Source: Heligmosomoides polygyrus polygyrus
Taxonomy: Eukaryota > Nematoda > Chromadorea > Rhabditida > Heligmosomidae
Assembly: GCA_947396885.1 (NCBI GenBank)
Contig: OX377204.1
Span: forward strand, 52,377,139 to 52,441,138
Reading direction: 5' to 3'
DNA length: 64,000 nt
This document shows, in pieces, positions 54,025 to 64,000 of this stretch (position 1 is the first letter of the stretch; each line of letters opens with the position of its first letter). Both the position numbers and the translations under genes were made by a program. A model generated the notes under the pieces. The model had not been told where the DNA came from. It saw only the letters and a list, made by a program, of their open reading frames with translations, and ran no database searches.

Positions 54025-54816
54025 AGTTTCCTTGTAAGTACGGCACGAAGGCATGAAGAATAAAGTTGAAAAGGCACGCCATTGGGTGGGAGAGGGTCCC
54101 CATTTGCTGCGAATGGCCAGACGATTGGCCGCAACTTTTCAGGAGTTTTTCTTGTCGGAGTCGCTCAGATTCATGCTGCGTATTCCTTTCCTTTCTTTTT
54201 CCTTTTTGCTGTTTCTGCACTGATTTTGTGTTGCGCTGGCGGCAGGGCTACGGTTGGGAATAAGCGCCGCTTCCAATAGGATTTTGGGGACTGCGCCTGA
54301 GAAGTATTAATTTTCCCTCACGTTCTCCTTTAGTGGTGAACTTTTTCATCAAGGCTTCCCGAGGACTTAATAATTTGTTTGTTTCTGCAGCGAGCCATGA
54401 AATTAAAAACAAACAGCACTAATCGTAATTTCAAACAAGAAGTTCAGCATCACATGAGACACAGAAACTAAAAGCGGTAAACTGCTCTCTCTTGGAGATA
54501 TCGGGCATTGGTTCCTCGTATTGCCTCGTTGAACTTGGTAAGTGTTGTTTGTAGAGGACTTCAGGAATTCAGTACCAGTTCTATTTGTGCTCTCCGAAAG
54601 CTTTCGTCGATTGAAGGAATCTAGGTTCACGAGAAGGTTATTTGGTACTGTGTGACATCTGTTGTTCCAGGTTAATGGAAATTTGGTGAGCGGATGTGTG
54701 GAACTAGGTGGGACGAAGCCTTCCAAGAAGGTCGGTTCTCCTTCCCGCCTCATGTTTCTGCCACATGTTGACCACAATCCGCGAAACGCCGTCGGCAACG
54801 AAGATAAGATTTTTAG
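54025..54816. other. No gene recognised; upstream of the Tyr/Pro-rich exon
   Basis: Should hold promoter or intron sequence for the exon at 54817, but no other exon could be set. The long minus-strand frame here is antisense to that exon. Confidence 0.35.
54810..54816 (+). promoter_or_regulatory. Splice-acceptor-like TTTTTAG before ATG
   Basis: A T-rich tract ending in AG directly abuts the ATG at 54817. Nematode acceptors are short U-rich tracts ending in (C/U)AG, so this could be a cis or spliced-leader acceptor. Confidence 0.4.
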
Positions 54817-55275
54817 ATGTGCAAACGTGAGATGCACTCTCCCGAGAAGGTTTCGCATGACTGGGACAGGTACTATCCCGAGGGAGATCTCCGCAAGTGG
54901 GACACAGACAGTTTCGACCAGCTGGTCGTCGACGAGCCATGCACGCCTGGTCCGCTTGAAGACTCCTACGGAAGACCGCTGTCCGCTGCTCGCTATTCTT
55001 ACGCCGACCAATACTACGGCTATCACGGTTACGGCGCCTACGTCCCGGCCGCTGGTGTTCGTGACCAGCAGTTCTTGGACTACGGTGAGGGCCTCCGCGG
55101 CCGCTCCCGTCAGTTCCCGTCTTTCTACCACTACGCTCCTCTCGCCGACTCTCCTCGCTGCCCCCCGATGCCACCACAGAGACCGTGGGAGGAATACCTC
55201 GATCAGCCTCCTCCCCCACCGCCACCGGACTTCGATCAGAAGCCCTCTCCGCGCGCCTATCACTCGCCATTTTAG
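54817..55275 (+). CDS. Tyr/Pro-rich hypothetical protein (likely host exon)
   Basis: A 152-residue frame with clearly protein-like, C-ending codon use, unlike the surrounding DNA. An N-terminal charged part (DWDRYYPEGDLRKWDTDSFD) leads to a Tyr/Gly patch (YADQYYGYHGYGAYVPAAG) at about residues 61-80. A Pro-rich tail follows, with seven consecutive Pro near residue 134, ending PRAYHSPF. No signal peptide, membrane segment or known domain. An in-frame TAG immediately precedes the ATG as part of the acceptor-like TTTTTAG, so the frame either starts here (possibly after trans-splicing) or is a terminal exon that happens to begin ATG. I do not recognise the family. Pro-rich tails often serve as ligands for SH3 or WW domains, but that is speculation. 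Confidence 0.65.
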   Translation: MCKREMHSPEKVSHDWDRYYPEGDLRKWDTDSFDQLVVDEPCTPGPLEDSYGRPLSAARYSYADQYYGYHGYGAYVPAAGVRDQQFLDYGEGLRGRSRQFPSFYHYAPLADSPRCPPMPPQRPWEEYLDQPPPPPPPDFDQKPSPRAYHSPF

Positions 55276-58161
55276 TTCTCCTGCGATGTTCCTTCTCCAT
55301 GTTCTTATGTTAACAAGCGCGATACCACTATGAGGGAGTTCAGTTGCTTGCTTGAGTGTCATTTTATGGTGCAAAGCGCCCAAGTTGCAATTTTTGCTCC
55401 GTTGTCACCAACCAGTTGCTAGCTCACTCTGGGTACGTTTCGTTAGTACATTAGTACAAGTTTTGTTTCGAATCCCATATCATAGTATTTAGACGTATAT
55501 TTTTGTTTTTGCATGAATAGCGATATTCTATCCCCACACGGTTCTAGTTCACTTTAAATGAAGCCTTTTCATCCCATTTGGTACGGACCTGCTTTCTGAG
55601 TCGTGAGACCACCTGGATGGGCTCCAGCAGCGCGGTCAGCAGTACTCGCCCGTTGTTGCACCTCTCGTCGGTCTTCCCATTAGAGCAGACTCGAAGTCGG
55701 GCCAACCCCGTGGGTCTCGAACCGGTAGCAGGCTTGGGCTTAGGATGCTGTAGGCGGCTTCGTGCTCTCGAACTGAGGGGAGGGAACGAGGCCGTCCGAG
55801 TAACGGTACTTACGATGTTACCTTTAAGGTAGAAAACTTTTCGCTTCGGAGGTAAGGATGGAACATCATTCATTACCGAGCGCTTCATGTACATTACGCA
55901 GCCGATTGCCATTCGGAGACCGCATGATCAAATTTCAGAATTTATTCCACCCTTATGCTTAGTCACGGACTGGCATTGCGCGAGTTATTTGTTTGCAATC
56001 CAGGTGCACGTTAAGAGGAACTGCAAGTATAGGCGTAGGATCAGAGGCGCTATTTAGCTTACTGTTATATCTTGGTTCCCTCAGGGTTTGGTATACCGAT
56101 TTTGAGTGTAGCGGCACCAGAGGAAGCCGGATATAAGCCTTTCCTTCCCTTAGTAATTTATTCTACATCTCAAGTACATGACAAAACACCTTCATTGGGA
56201 ATACTTTATTATTTATTAGAATAGAAGGAGGACATGAAGGGTAAAGGAAAGGGGTTGAGTCCCCAACCAGAGAAAGCCCGAGAGGAGAAGTTGGAAGGCC
56301 AAGTGGCCGGGTGACGATCTAGTGTCCTTCTCTCCTGCTCCGTGGGCGGTGTTTTCCTATCCGGCCTCGCGTGGGTGGTCCGATAACGGATGGAGCTTAT
56401 CGGCAAATGTCTAACCTGCTTGACCTTGGGCCGCCGTTGTATTCCCTACGATATCGCTATACACATCACGGCTGTTGGGTCAGGCTGACAAGGCGCAGTG
56501 AAGATCGGAACGGATTCTATCCCTTTATCCCTTAATCCACCCTACTATAGCTTACACTCCTTACATACACCCATTACATTAATTCCGTCTTTTAGAATAG
56601 ACAAGCTATGTAGGCCACTAGCCTTAGGGCCACATGTATGCAAAATAGGCTTGCAAGTAAGTAACCTACGCAACCTAGCCTACCTAGTAACCTAGCCTGC
56701 CCTGGCCCAAGATTTTTTAACTTACACGTATTTAACGCTTCACGCTTTAAGTTACTTGCTACGTGCACATTCATAGCATGAGGAATCAATTACTAACACT
56801 GCAGAATGTTCTGAGTAGAGTTCTCTAGGGGTGAGGAACCGCAGCCCATTTTGGACGGCAGCTCTGTGTAAAGGAGGGCTTGTCACGTTAACAACCACTG
56901 CGACTGCTTCATGTAGAAATAGGGCGTAACCTTCATTATGCACATTGACAGACTTGCACGAAAGATGGATAAGATCCGAGCGCAGGAGGTCGGTATTCAC
57001 AACGTCTCGGGAGCCCTCTCCAGTTCGCGCTGCGAGGGAAGTGTTTCCGATTCCTCCGCGGCGCGGCAAATCCCTTGAGTGGCGACCTCGTTGCTACGAG
57101 GTCACCCATGACTGGAGAATGAATGCCTGGAATATGGTGCTGCTTTACGAACGAGGAATGTGTGGCAGCTACCCCTGTGTTAGCCATTACCCATGCACGT
57201 ACCTGGTTCGTCTGCGTTGACGTTTCGGTAACCTCGTCGTACTTTGTCTGCCACTGTCACCATCGAGTAGGCAGGTCGCCTTCGATGGACTTGCTGCTCC
57301 ACGTGCTCCAGTTGTCAGCGCTGCTCTTCTGAACACACAGATGACAACGATTTTGCATGAAAGTCTGCAAAAACCCGGCAAGAGTCTACCTCACTCACCC
57401 GAACTTAGTCCTCGTTTGCAGTCCTCTTCTGTTGAATGCAGCTTCAGGAGACGACTTCTTGGAAAGACAAGCAGAACGTGAAGGTCTAAAATGTCTAACT
57501 TCTCAGGATGGCACGCTGTCTCTACCACATACGGTGCGCACAGCCGAGGTTATGAAGTTTTTCTATCACTTAAGAGGGTGGTATTCGGCAGGACGGAACA
57601 TGGATTTCTCTGAAGGGAGGGGGGGGGGGGGGAATTGAAGTGGTAATGAAGGTATGCCATCGAATTACGACCTCCTACATCTACATATATATGTCTATAT
57701 ATACATACATATATATATGTGTATATTGTTCGGTCGGGCTGCTGCTTTCCAGGGTTTCTACGAAGGCCGAGTATGGCATGCGTTGGTGACTGCAGCAGGT
57801 TTTAAGGCTCCTGCCGCGATAACGTCGGCCTACTCTGGTTAATCACTATTCCTATCAATATGCGTGAGTAAATAGTTGCGGATCGCAGAACGTCTACGCG
57901 TCCAAAGGAGACTAATGCCTCTTTCCGCGCTACATCCTACGAATAAGTGAAACTTCTAAAAGGCCTCACCTCAAAACCTCTACAACTGCTTCGCAGGCGG
58001 CCTCTAGCCGACGTATTACGGCGATCTCAGACAAGGCTTATGATATCGCTCTCGACGCGGTATCAGTTGCAGACAGCAGAATAGTCAGTAGTAGTAGAGG
58101 AATACATGACGGTAGTAATAGCAGTCTGTACGTCGCTGTACGAGTTGTATCTTTCGCGGGA
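55276..58161. other. No gene recognised
   Basis: A minus-strand frame at 55544-55912 lacks a motif. A possible retroelement tail, CTATCCCTTTATCCCTTA, lies at about 56518-56535. A 14-G run is at 57619-57632 and a TA-rich microsatellite at about 57683-57726. Candidate exons could not be supported. Confidence 0.35.
57683..57726. repeat. TA/CATA microsatellite
   Basis: Alternating ATATATATGT and TATACATACA units. Confidence 0.8.
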
Positions 58162-59649
58162 TCAGTGGCGGTCTTCCATCTCCAGCTTCTCCGGATAGGT
58201 GCAGAAGGCGGCGTTGTGCTCCTTCGAACCGAGCGGGTCGTACGCGTGACAGTAGAAGCACTGCTGGTCCTTCTTGGGGCACACCGGACCGCACGAAACG
58301 TGGAGACACTTCAGGCAGATGTTGGCGCTCTCCGCGAAGCTCAGCCTCTCCTCCACAGACCGCATCTCCGGACAGCTGTCCGAGTAGTGCTCGTTGTACG
58401 TGTTGCAGAAGATGCACATGACGCTGATCTTCTGCTGATGCGATGGTGGTCCAAACTCCCTCCTTCTCATGAATGCGGTGGGGCGACCGCAGGTAGAGCT
58501 CTGCCGCGAATCCGCGTATCGGTGCTGGCCATCCGGTACTCCTCTTTTTGCAATCGTGTCGGTCTCTCCGGGTGATTTCCTCTTCCTGGCATTGTGTTCT
58601 TCTCTGGTACGTTTCTCAGCAAAATAAATCTTCTCCCTTTGTGAAGTTGTGGAGGGATTTTCCGGACATCTGATGTTCTCGGGAAAAGATATCCTTTCAA
58701 CGATGCTACGGTTGGACAACGGCTGCTTGACCTTCAGATTCGGCGGTGGCTGCTGAATGCTCGAATTCGCCTGCGGCAGCTGGATATTTGGACTCGACAG
58801 CTGCTGCTGGATCTTCGCACCCGATGGCGACTGCTGGATCTTCACATTCGGCGGTGGCTGCTGGAGCCTCGGATGCTGGACGTTCAGATTCGACGACTGC
58901 TGCTGGTTGTCCTTCCTTGGAATGGGTTGTTGTGTTAAGGCTCTGGGAGCCTGCGCGGCATCGGACTTGTTCACGTCAGCCGTACGTCTCTGCAAGACGC
59001 TTCTGCCAACCACAGTGTTTGTCGAGACGTTCTTTGTACCCATTCTGGGCTGTGGGGAAATCGCGGCATCCCTTGTCGCCGGCTTTATGGCGGCGCGGAA
59101 GTTCTTCAGCGTAATCGCCGTGCACATGGAGGCATCGACGGTCGTCACCTCATCAGTCCCTGTAGCCGCATCGTTCCTCTCCGCCTCCGCAGTTACCCCG
59201 ACGTCCTTCGTTCGCAGCTTCCTCGTGTTGGTGGACGACGTCTCGTAGGTGATCGCGGTGTCCGTGGAGGCGTCCACAGAGGTCACGATGTCAGTGTTAG
59301 TTTCACGGTGCTCGGTTGATTTCACAACGACGTCCCTTGTCACAGTGTCGCTCAGCTCCTTGACTTTGCGGACGAGCTCGGCTATCTTGGCCTCGGCAGT
59401 GGCGTTCGTTTCGTTTATTCGCTGCACAGCTGTGTTGCTGAGCATGAAGTTCTTCAGGTCCTTCACCTCCCTCATGACGGCGACCATCATTCGCTCCGTG
59501 TTGCTCACCTTCTTCTGAGCTGCCGTTTCCGCTCGCATCTCCTGAAGATGCATCTGCACCTGAGCCATCTCGTTGCGGAGGCTGCGCAGCTCGTCCACGC
59601 GCTGTCGCGCCTCCATCTCGATCAGCTCCTCGATTTTCAGTCGGTTCAT
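58162..59649 (-). CDS. Gag-like coiled-coil protein with C-terminal zinc knuckles
   Basis: A 495-residue frame. Residues 1-130 are rich in Glu, Arg and Leu with heptad spacing (RLKIEELIEMEARQRVDELR), consistent with a long coiled coil. Next come two related segments (VTSVDASTDTAITYETS and VTTVDASMCTAITLKN), then a Gln/Pro-rich low-complexity region of about 120 residues with repeated NVKIQQ/NLKVKQ wording. The C-terminus (412-483) has a Cys/His cluster: CIFCNTYNEHYSDSC, CLKCLHVSCGPVC and CFYCHAYDPLGSKEHNAAFC. Order and spacing resemble the zinc knuckles of BEL/Pao-type Gag proteins, which bind RNA. No protease or polymerase follows; a stop comes 12 residues later. I chose the Met at 59649 because an acceptor-like CTCTCCTTGCAG ends at 59674, so the 42 upstream codons are probably intron. 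It is either a domesticated Gag or a Gag remnant. Confidence 0.7.
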   Translation of the reverse strand: MNRLKIEELIEMEARQRVDELRSLRNEMAQVQMHLQEMRAETAAQKKVSNTERMMVAVMREVKDLKNFMLSNTAVQRINETNATAEAKIAELVRKVKELSDTVTRDVVVKSTEHRETNTDIVTSVDASTDTAITYETSSTNTRKLRTKDVGVTAEAERNDAATGTDEVTTVDASMCTAITLKNFRAAIKPATRDAAISPQPRMGTKNVSTNTVVGRSVLQRRTADVNKSDAAQAPRALTQQPIPRKDNQQQSSNLNVQHPRLQQPPPNVKIQQSPSGAKIQQQLSSPNIQLPQANSSIQQPPPNLKVKQPLSNRSIVERISFPENIRCPENPSTTSQREKIYFAEKRTREEHNARKRKSPGETDTIAKRGVPDGQHRYADSRQSSTCGRPTAFMRRREFGPPSHQQKISVMCIFCNTYNEHYSDSCPEMRSVEERLSFAESANICLKCLHVSCGPVCPKKDQQCFYCHAYDPLGSKEHNAAFCTYPEKLEMEDRH

Positions 59650-59673
59650 CTCACTCGCTGTCGAGCGAAAAGC

Positions 59674-59685
59674 CTGCAAGGAGAG
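59674..59685 (-). promoter_or_regulatory. Splice-acceptor-like site before the Gag-like protein
   Basis: CTCTCCTTGCAG on the minus strand, followed by GCTTTTCGC and, 24 bases on, the chosen Met. The 5' partner exon was not found. Confidence 0.4.
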
Positions 59686-59775
59686 TGGCTTGAAATCTAC
59701 ACTGAACAGAACAAATCGCGTGAGCGTGGCGAGCAAGACATGATCGGTCGTTGGCGCGCGTGAAGTCCGCTCCAT

Positions 59776-62700
59776 TTCAACACGAGCTCAAAGAGGTTGT
59801 AGATCGTGAAAAGATAATGAGAGTTCTCCCCGTCACTCAAAATGTTTAAGACCGCTTAATAGGTAAAAACTTGTAGCGAAAAATGTTCTTGAATCTGAGC
59901 CGATGCTTATAATAGCCCTTGTCGAAATAGAGGCTATCCATATTCCTCGGCAATTGGGGAGGCTATTGTCGGCGTTTCATTGAGGTGCATGCGCAAGTCG
60001 AAGCAATAGGTCTGGTAAGAAAACATCCTCCATAACAACCTCGAAAAGCACACGCAGGAACTCTGACAACAGCCACTGCCCACTATCTCTCTCGGCACTT
60101 ACACGGAAACGATCCGTGAGCGAAAAATGAAAGTTTTTGCTTGGGTTCTGGGCTCTGCTCCGCCGACGCATAGGTGAACATAGACTGGGAAAGAGGAACT
60201 CCAGATGGTGGCCAAGTTCAGCCCAGGTGCGGTAGACAGACCACATTCTGGAGGTCTCTGCATTTTCACAGGACCTATTCCTTACAAGAGCGTTTCTCTC
60301 CCTCAAAAACGGCGCCGTTACCGTGCTTCGAGCAAATGCGGAATAGTTGCGGCCAACAGTGCACTTGCAATCGAAACAGTAGTGAATGCGAAGAAGGACG
60401 GAAAAAGTGGAGATGAGGGGCTACTATTTGACTACAGATTACAGAGCCAATATTGGAAGCAAAGAATGGATTTGAAGTATATGCCATGAACAAACGACTT
60501 TTGTTTAAAGGTTACGCGAAACAACCAGGAACTGCGTTCTGAAACATGCCATAAAAAGAGCAATGTGCGCCCCCCTTGCGACTCGCGCAGGAGATTTTCA
60601 AACGGGAGATAAACTTAGTGTCTTCCCACCGAGAGCAAGTCATTAGAATGGATGAAGATACAGAAATGTTACTGCCCTTTTCGAAGCTGTTCAATTCACT
60701 CGCTCCGATGGATTCGTAGCCACCAGTAGAATGAGAACGAGGTTGCGTGTATTGTCTTGAACTGGCGCTAAAAACGACCTTCTATGGAGAGTATGATCAG
60801 ATCTACCATGTTTCCCTCGAACTGCTTTCTCTAGTGCAGATTACCACCAGCAGATCGCCTAATTGATGATAAGCCTGTTGTTTCAGTGACGAAGCGTGTG
60901 GGCTCTAGGAACAAGGAGCACTCAATCGCAGAGCGGTTCTACCTCTTGGGCCACCGGGGTGACCCGCAGGTCTGACAAGTACGTAATCGAGACATCACCG
61001 GGTACGGCACCGCCTCTTGAGGTTCACCGAATCGCCCCAAAAATTTCTGGCATTGTGCTCTGATCCTGTTGTGTACGTAAATCATCAGGCGTAGCGCTAA
61101 TCCTCTTATCCACAAGGAAGCCGTCGTTCCTACCTTTGTTGCGCACTCGCGCGTAAACACAGATGACCTCAAGGTTCGCACAGACCATCGTTGTGTTCGT
61201 TCGCGCGACGTTTTAGCCCACCTTCAAGTGTCAACAAGAAATCAGACGTGGCCGCTGCTAAAGCCGCATACTAGCACTATGCCGGAGTTTTCGCCCTCAT
61301 AATTATAAATCAGATGAAAGCGGTGCAGCGGGAAGTGCTCCAACGCAGAAATGCTATCCGTCTTGCCGTTGAAGACCGAAGAGGGAAAGCAAAGGTGGCG
61401 CAGAATACAAGAATACTGGCTTCCTAGAAGCCGCGGTGAGCAGGACTGTCGCTGTCCATCGCACGTGAGCCAGCTGCTCCAGACAACAGCGACGTGATAA
61501 CCGACGGCGACAACATAAGAGGCCTTCGGCACTGCGTTTATGTTCCCTTTGAGGAAGAGACGGTGACGAAGAGAGGAACAACCTGCCTCGGCCCTCCAAC
61601 GCCGAAGGAAGAATGAACGAAACGGAATGTCTCTGTCTAACCACTCGTCCAAACTCTGCCAACTCTCGGACCTAACCCTGTCCCGCTGTTGCTCTTGTAT
61701 CTCCGTACTTCACGCAAGCATTCTATTCCATCTACAAGTGAAGCTACCAATAGTATTTAAGCAAGCGCACTAAGGAGGACATGACATAGGATCGGTGGAA
61801 GAGACGTGGAGAGGACGGTGGTACGGGCAGAGGAAAAGGACTGGCCTCATGCTCACTGTGTCTGGTAATAGCAGCATTACGGCCTTTTAGAGCGAACTTT
61901 GTTCAAAACCGACACCCTGCCCTTACTCCATTAAACCTCGCACGCTGCGTAGAACCAACGTCCTGAAGCCCAATTGACTGCACAGACTCTCTAGATCTTC
62001 TATCAATGCCCATCTACAGGACACCTTCCGCAAAAGTGATTGCTCTCGTCTTTGTTGTTGACGTTTGTCTTTTGGAATTCTTCCGTCTAATTCGTTGAAT
62101 AGCTGGTCCTTCCGAAAAGTTGTTATTCATCGTGGGAGAGAATGGAACCACATGAAAATAGAATCGACTGTTGTGAATACCCGACTAGGATGTACACTTA
62201 AATATATAGCCGTATAATATGGAACAAATAGGAATAGGAATGATAAGTCTGAGGATACTTAGATGAGCAATATAAGCATCATCAAACAGCATCCACAGGC
62301 ATGACCTAGTGATAGCGTAAGTAGGTGACAGAGATTACACTCAAATAGTCCGCTCTAGGAGCGGTACTCTCCTTCAAAGAGCGGAGATAGTTGACCCCAT
62401 TGGCCACTATCGGAGCTACTTCTTGCCCTCCCCTGTACCATCGCTTATATAAGCTGCTGTGATGCGTTGTGCACCCTGTGCTCTGCCAGTTATCCCACCA
62501 TATATAAAGTAATAACCCAGTTATTACAAGCGGCCACAGACGCATCCGTTGGTGACCCATTAAAAGGACATCGGATGTTTCGCAGTAAAGCTAGCAGTGC
62601 AACACAACGATTTCAGTTGTGGAGCAAGGCAAAGCTGGATGCGTATGTAGACGACAACAGCAAACAGCATTGAAGACAGCGCGCACGACATGAAAATCAG

Positions 62701-63055
62701 CTACAAGAACGAGCTGGAAGCTTGCCATAAGATATCGGTGGGCTTCGCTGCATCGCCCAAGTCATTTGTCCAAGGGAGGGGCAAGTTGGTACTAGTGCTT
62801 TCCAAGAGCCTTCCTATCGGCTTCCCCTGCGCTGATTAATAATGGCGAATCAGAACTACGGCTCTAGAATTCGGATAGATTTAGGTTTTACAACGCACCC
62901 GGATGAAGTTCGTATAGGCAGTCAAGTTAATCAGGATAATGAAGTCCTACTTGAATTCAGCGGATTCCCTCCCTATGTCCTAACATACACATGATCCATA
63001 TATTTATTGTAGTTAAACACTGGGATACGATAGTGGAGGTGGAGAAGGGGAGCGG
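59776..63055. other. No gene recognised
   Basis: Several frames of 80-136 codons (for example 61242-61652 minus) lack motifs and overlap frames on the same or opposite strand. A TATATAAAG string lies near 62502. No repeat boundaries. Confidence 0.35.
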
Positions 63056-63225
63056 ACTGACGAGACCCACTCGTCAGCTGTCTGGCAGGCTGAGGAGGTC
63101 GGGCCAAGCTGCCTTGGGCGAGCCGAGGTCGAGACTGACGAGGCCAGGCATGGCTAGATGGCAGGCTTCATCAGTCTCGACTTCGGCCCCAGGCAGCTTG
63201 GACGAGGTCAGGGTGTACCGATAGC
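63056..63225. repeat. GC-rich inverted-repeat cluster
   Basis: CTGACGAG and CTCGTCAG form a small hairpin at 63057-63077. AAGCTGCCTTGGGC at 63109 pairs with GCCCCAGGCAGCTT near 63187, with GTCGAGACTGACGAG against CATCAGTCTCGAC inside. MITE-like; ends undefined. Confidence 0.55.
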
Positions 63226-64000
63226 TGTCTGTGACCCTACAAGGCCCCTGTGAAGTAGTCATGTTCCCACCCAGCGCGTAGCGATTCTTTCAGGGTTCCA
63301 GTGAGCAGATTAGCGACGCAAGATCTGAGCCAATCTTACCCTATCCCCTACTTAGCCGCTACGTCACGGAAGACGGGCCGAAGAATACACCCCGGCTTCC
63401 ACTGGCGGTTGCGAGTTGCCAACCCTTCAGTCCACGAGCTTTAGAGAATGTACAGACGAAACAGCAGAGCGGAGCTTGACCGGCAGCTTTGCGCCGACTA
63501 CTCGACGACTGGAGGTTGTGGGCGGGAACCGGGATCGATTCCCATCGTAGGGGGAGTCGCTGCGCGAAAGTGCAGGGAGTGTCCGCACAGGTCGCTCGCA
63601 GCCAGTTCACACATCGATCTGGCAGGCGACTTGTCCTGGGCACCAGCGAGCAGAACCCGTCGAGTCAGCTGTTGTGCTGAGCACGCATTCAGGCGCGCAG
63701 TGAAGCGATGGTGAGTGACGCTTGTTCTAGGAGCACCGCCTCTCTTTGCGCAAGTTCGCTGACGTATTCCCCTAATTCTGAGTGAAAAAGGAGCCCGTAC
63801 CAGTCCTTTGACGCTTGTGAAGGATCCAGCGGTGACAATGATAGCAGCTGTCATTCGCTCTCCATAAATAGAGCGTAGAGCTCACACAAGTGGACGTGAC
63901 CACTTTCTAAGCAAGAGAGGTTGAAACGCCGCAGGAGAATTTTCCAGCTTCTGCTCCGTCTCCTTTCCATATCTGAACGGATTGCCTAGTCTCGATCTCT
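63226..64000. other. No gene recognised
   Basis: GC-balanced sequence with short overlapping frames; nothing recognisable. Confidence 0.35.

Noticed and set aside
54403..55383. Minus-strand frame of 326 codons
   Set aside because: Opposite the Tyr/Pro-rich exon; its composition mirrors the plus-strand codon bias and no domain is visible.
61242..61662. Overlapping minus-strand frames of 136 and 102 codons
   Set aside because: Two frames in the same place with no motif and unremarkable composition; likely chance.

Overview
The window looks like transposon-dense, gene-poor chromosomal DNA from a parasitic clade V nematode, probably a hookworm-like strongylid. That assignment is an inference from the mix of RTE-type LINEs, mariner and maT-like elements, Tc3-like remnants, tRNA-derived SINEs and long poly-G tracts; no species-diagnostic gene was found. 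There are no bacterial operons, CRISPR arrays or rRNA genes. Most long open frames are transposon proteins or their antisense shadows. Only two blocks look like host-type coding sequence: a Tyr/Pro-rich exon at 54817-55275 (+) and a coiled-coil, Gly-poor, zinc-knuckle protein at 58162-59649 (-). The second resembles a retroelement Gag that lacks Pol.

Layout. 1-7.4 kb: two inverted copies of a tRNA-Met-like repeat, a foldback MITE and RTE-A, a 5'-truncated RTE retrotransposon with all catalytic motifs but an in-frame C-terminal deletion. 7.4-10.9 kb: a hAT element with an exact 8-bp target duplication, carrying a nested internally deleted maT/Tc1 element. 10.9-13.0 kb: a dead mariner with TA-flanked terminal repeats. 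13-15 kb: GC-rich MITEs, including one with a perfect 50-bp palindrome and a Harbinger-type MITE with TTA duplications. 15.5-17.9 kb: an inverted-repeat-bounded composite holding 127-bp and 66-bp tandem arrays and an RTE-A fragment. 19.4-20.8 kb: a second hAT with a nested SINE. 21.6-22.4 kb: a second dead mariner. 23.7-25.2 kb and 33.65-35.4 kb: two copies of one dispersed unit that ends in a 145-bp satellite monomer (one monomer versus six). 26-27 kb: a foldback maT element. 29.2-31.2 kb: a Mutator-like element with 9-bp target duplications carrying a zinc-finger/PHD-like pseudogene. 32.1-32.8 kb: a Penelope-like element fragment (GIY-YIG endonuclease) with target duplication and a hammerhead-ribozyme-like motif. 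36.4-42.5 kb: two RTE-B copies, one a single base away from an open ORF. 42.6-49.4 kb: three copies of a dispersed repeat (family X), two split by nested transposons. 49.4-54 kb: a Tc3-like remnant, an 840-bp TA-flanked MITE and a 1.5-kb foldback element with an acidic ORF. 54.8-64 kb: the two host-type coding blocks and largely unassigned sequence.

Several insertions can be read without outside data, because the window holds both the empty and the filled site: the Penelope fragment, the Harbinger MITE and the transposons in family X. A second theme is structural. Perfect short-loop hairpins and foldback elements recur. In two cases an intact relative or a second arm shows that the hairpin arose by copying a neighbouring stretch in inverted orientation. 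The elements do not form a cooperating pathway; they record successive nested insertions.
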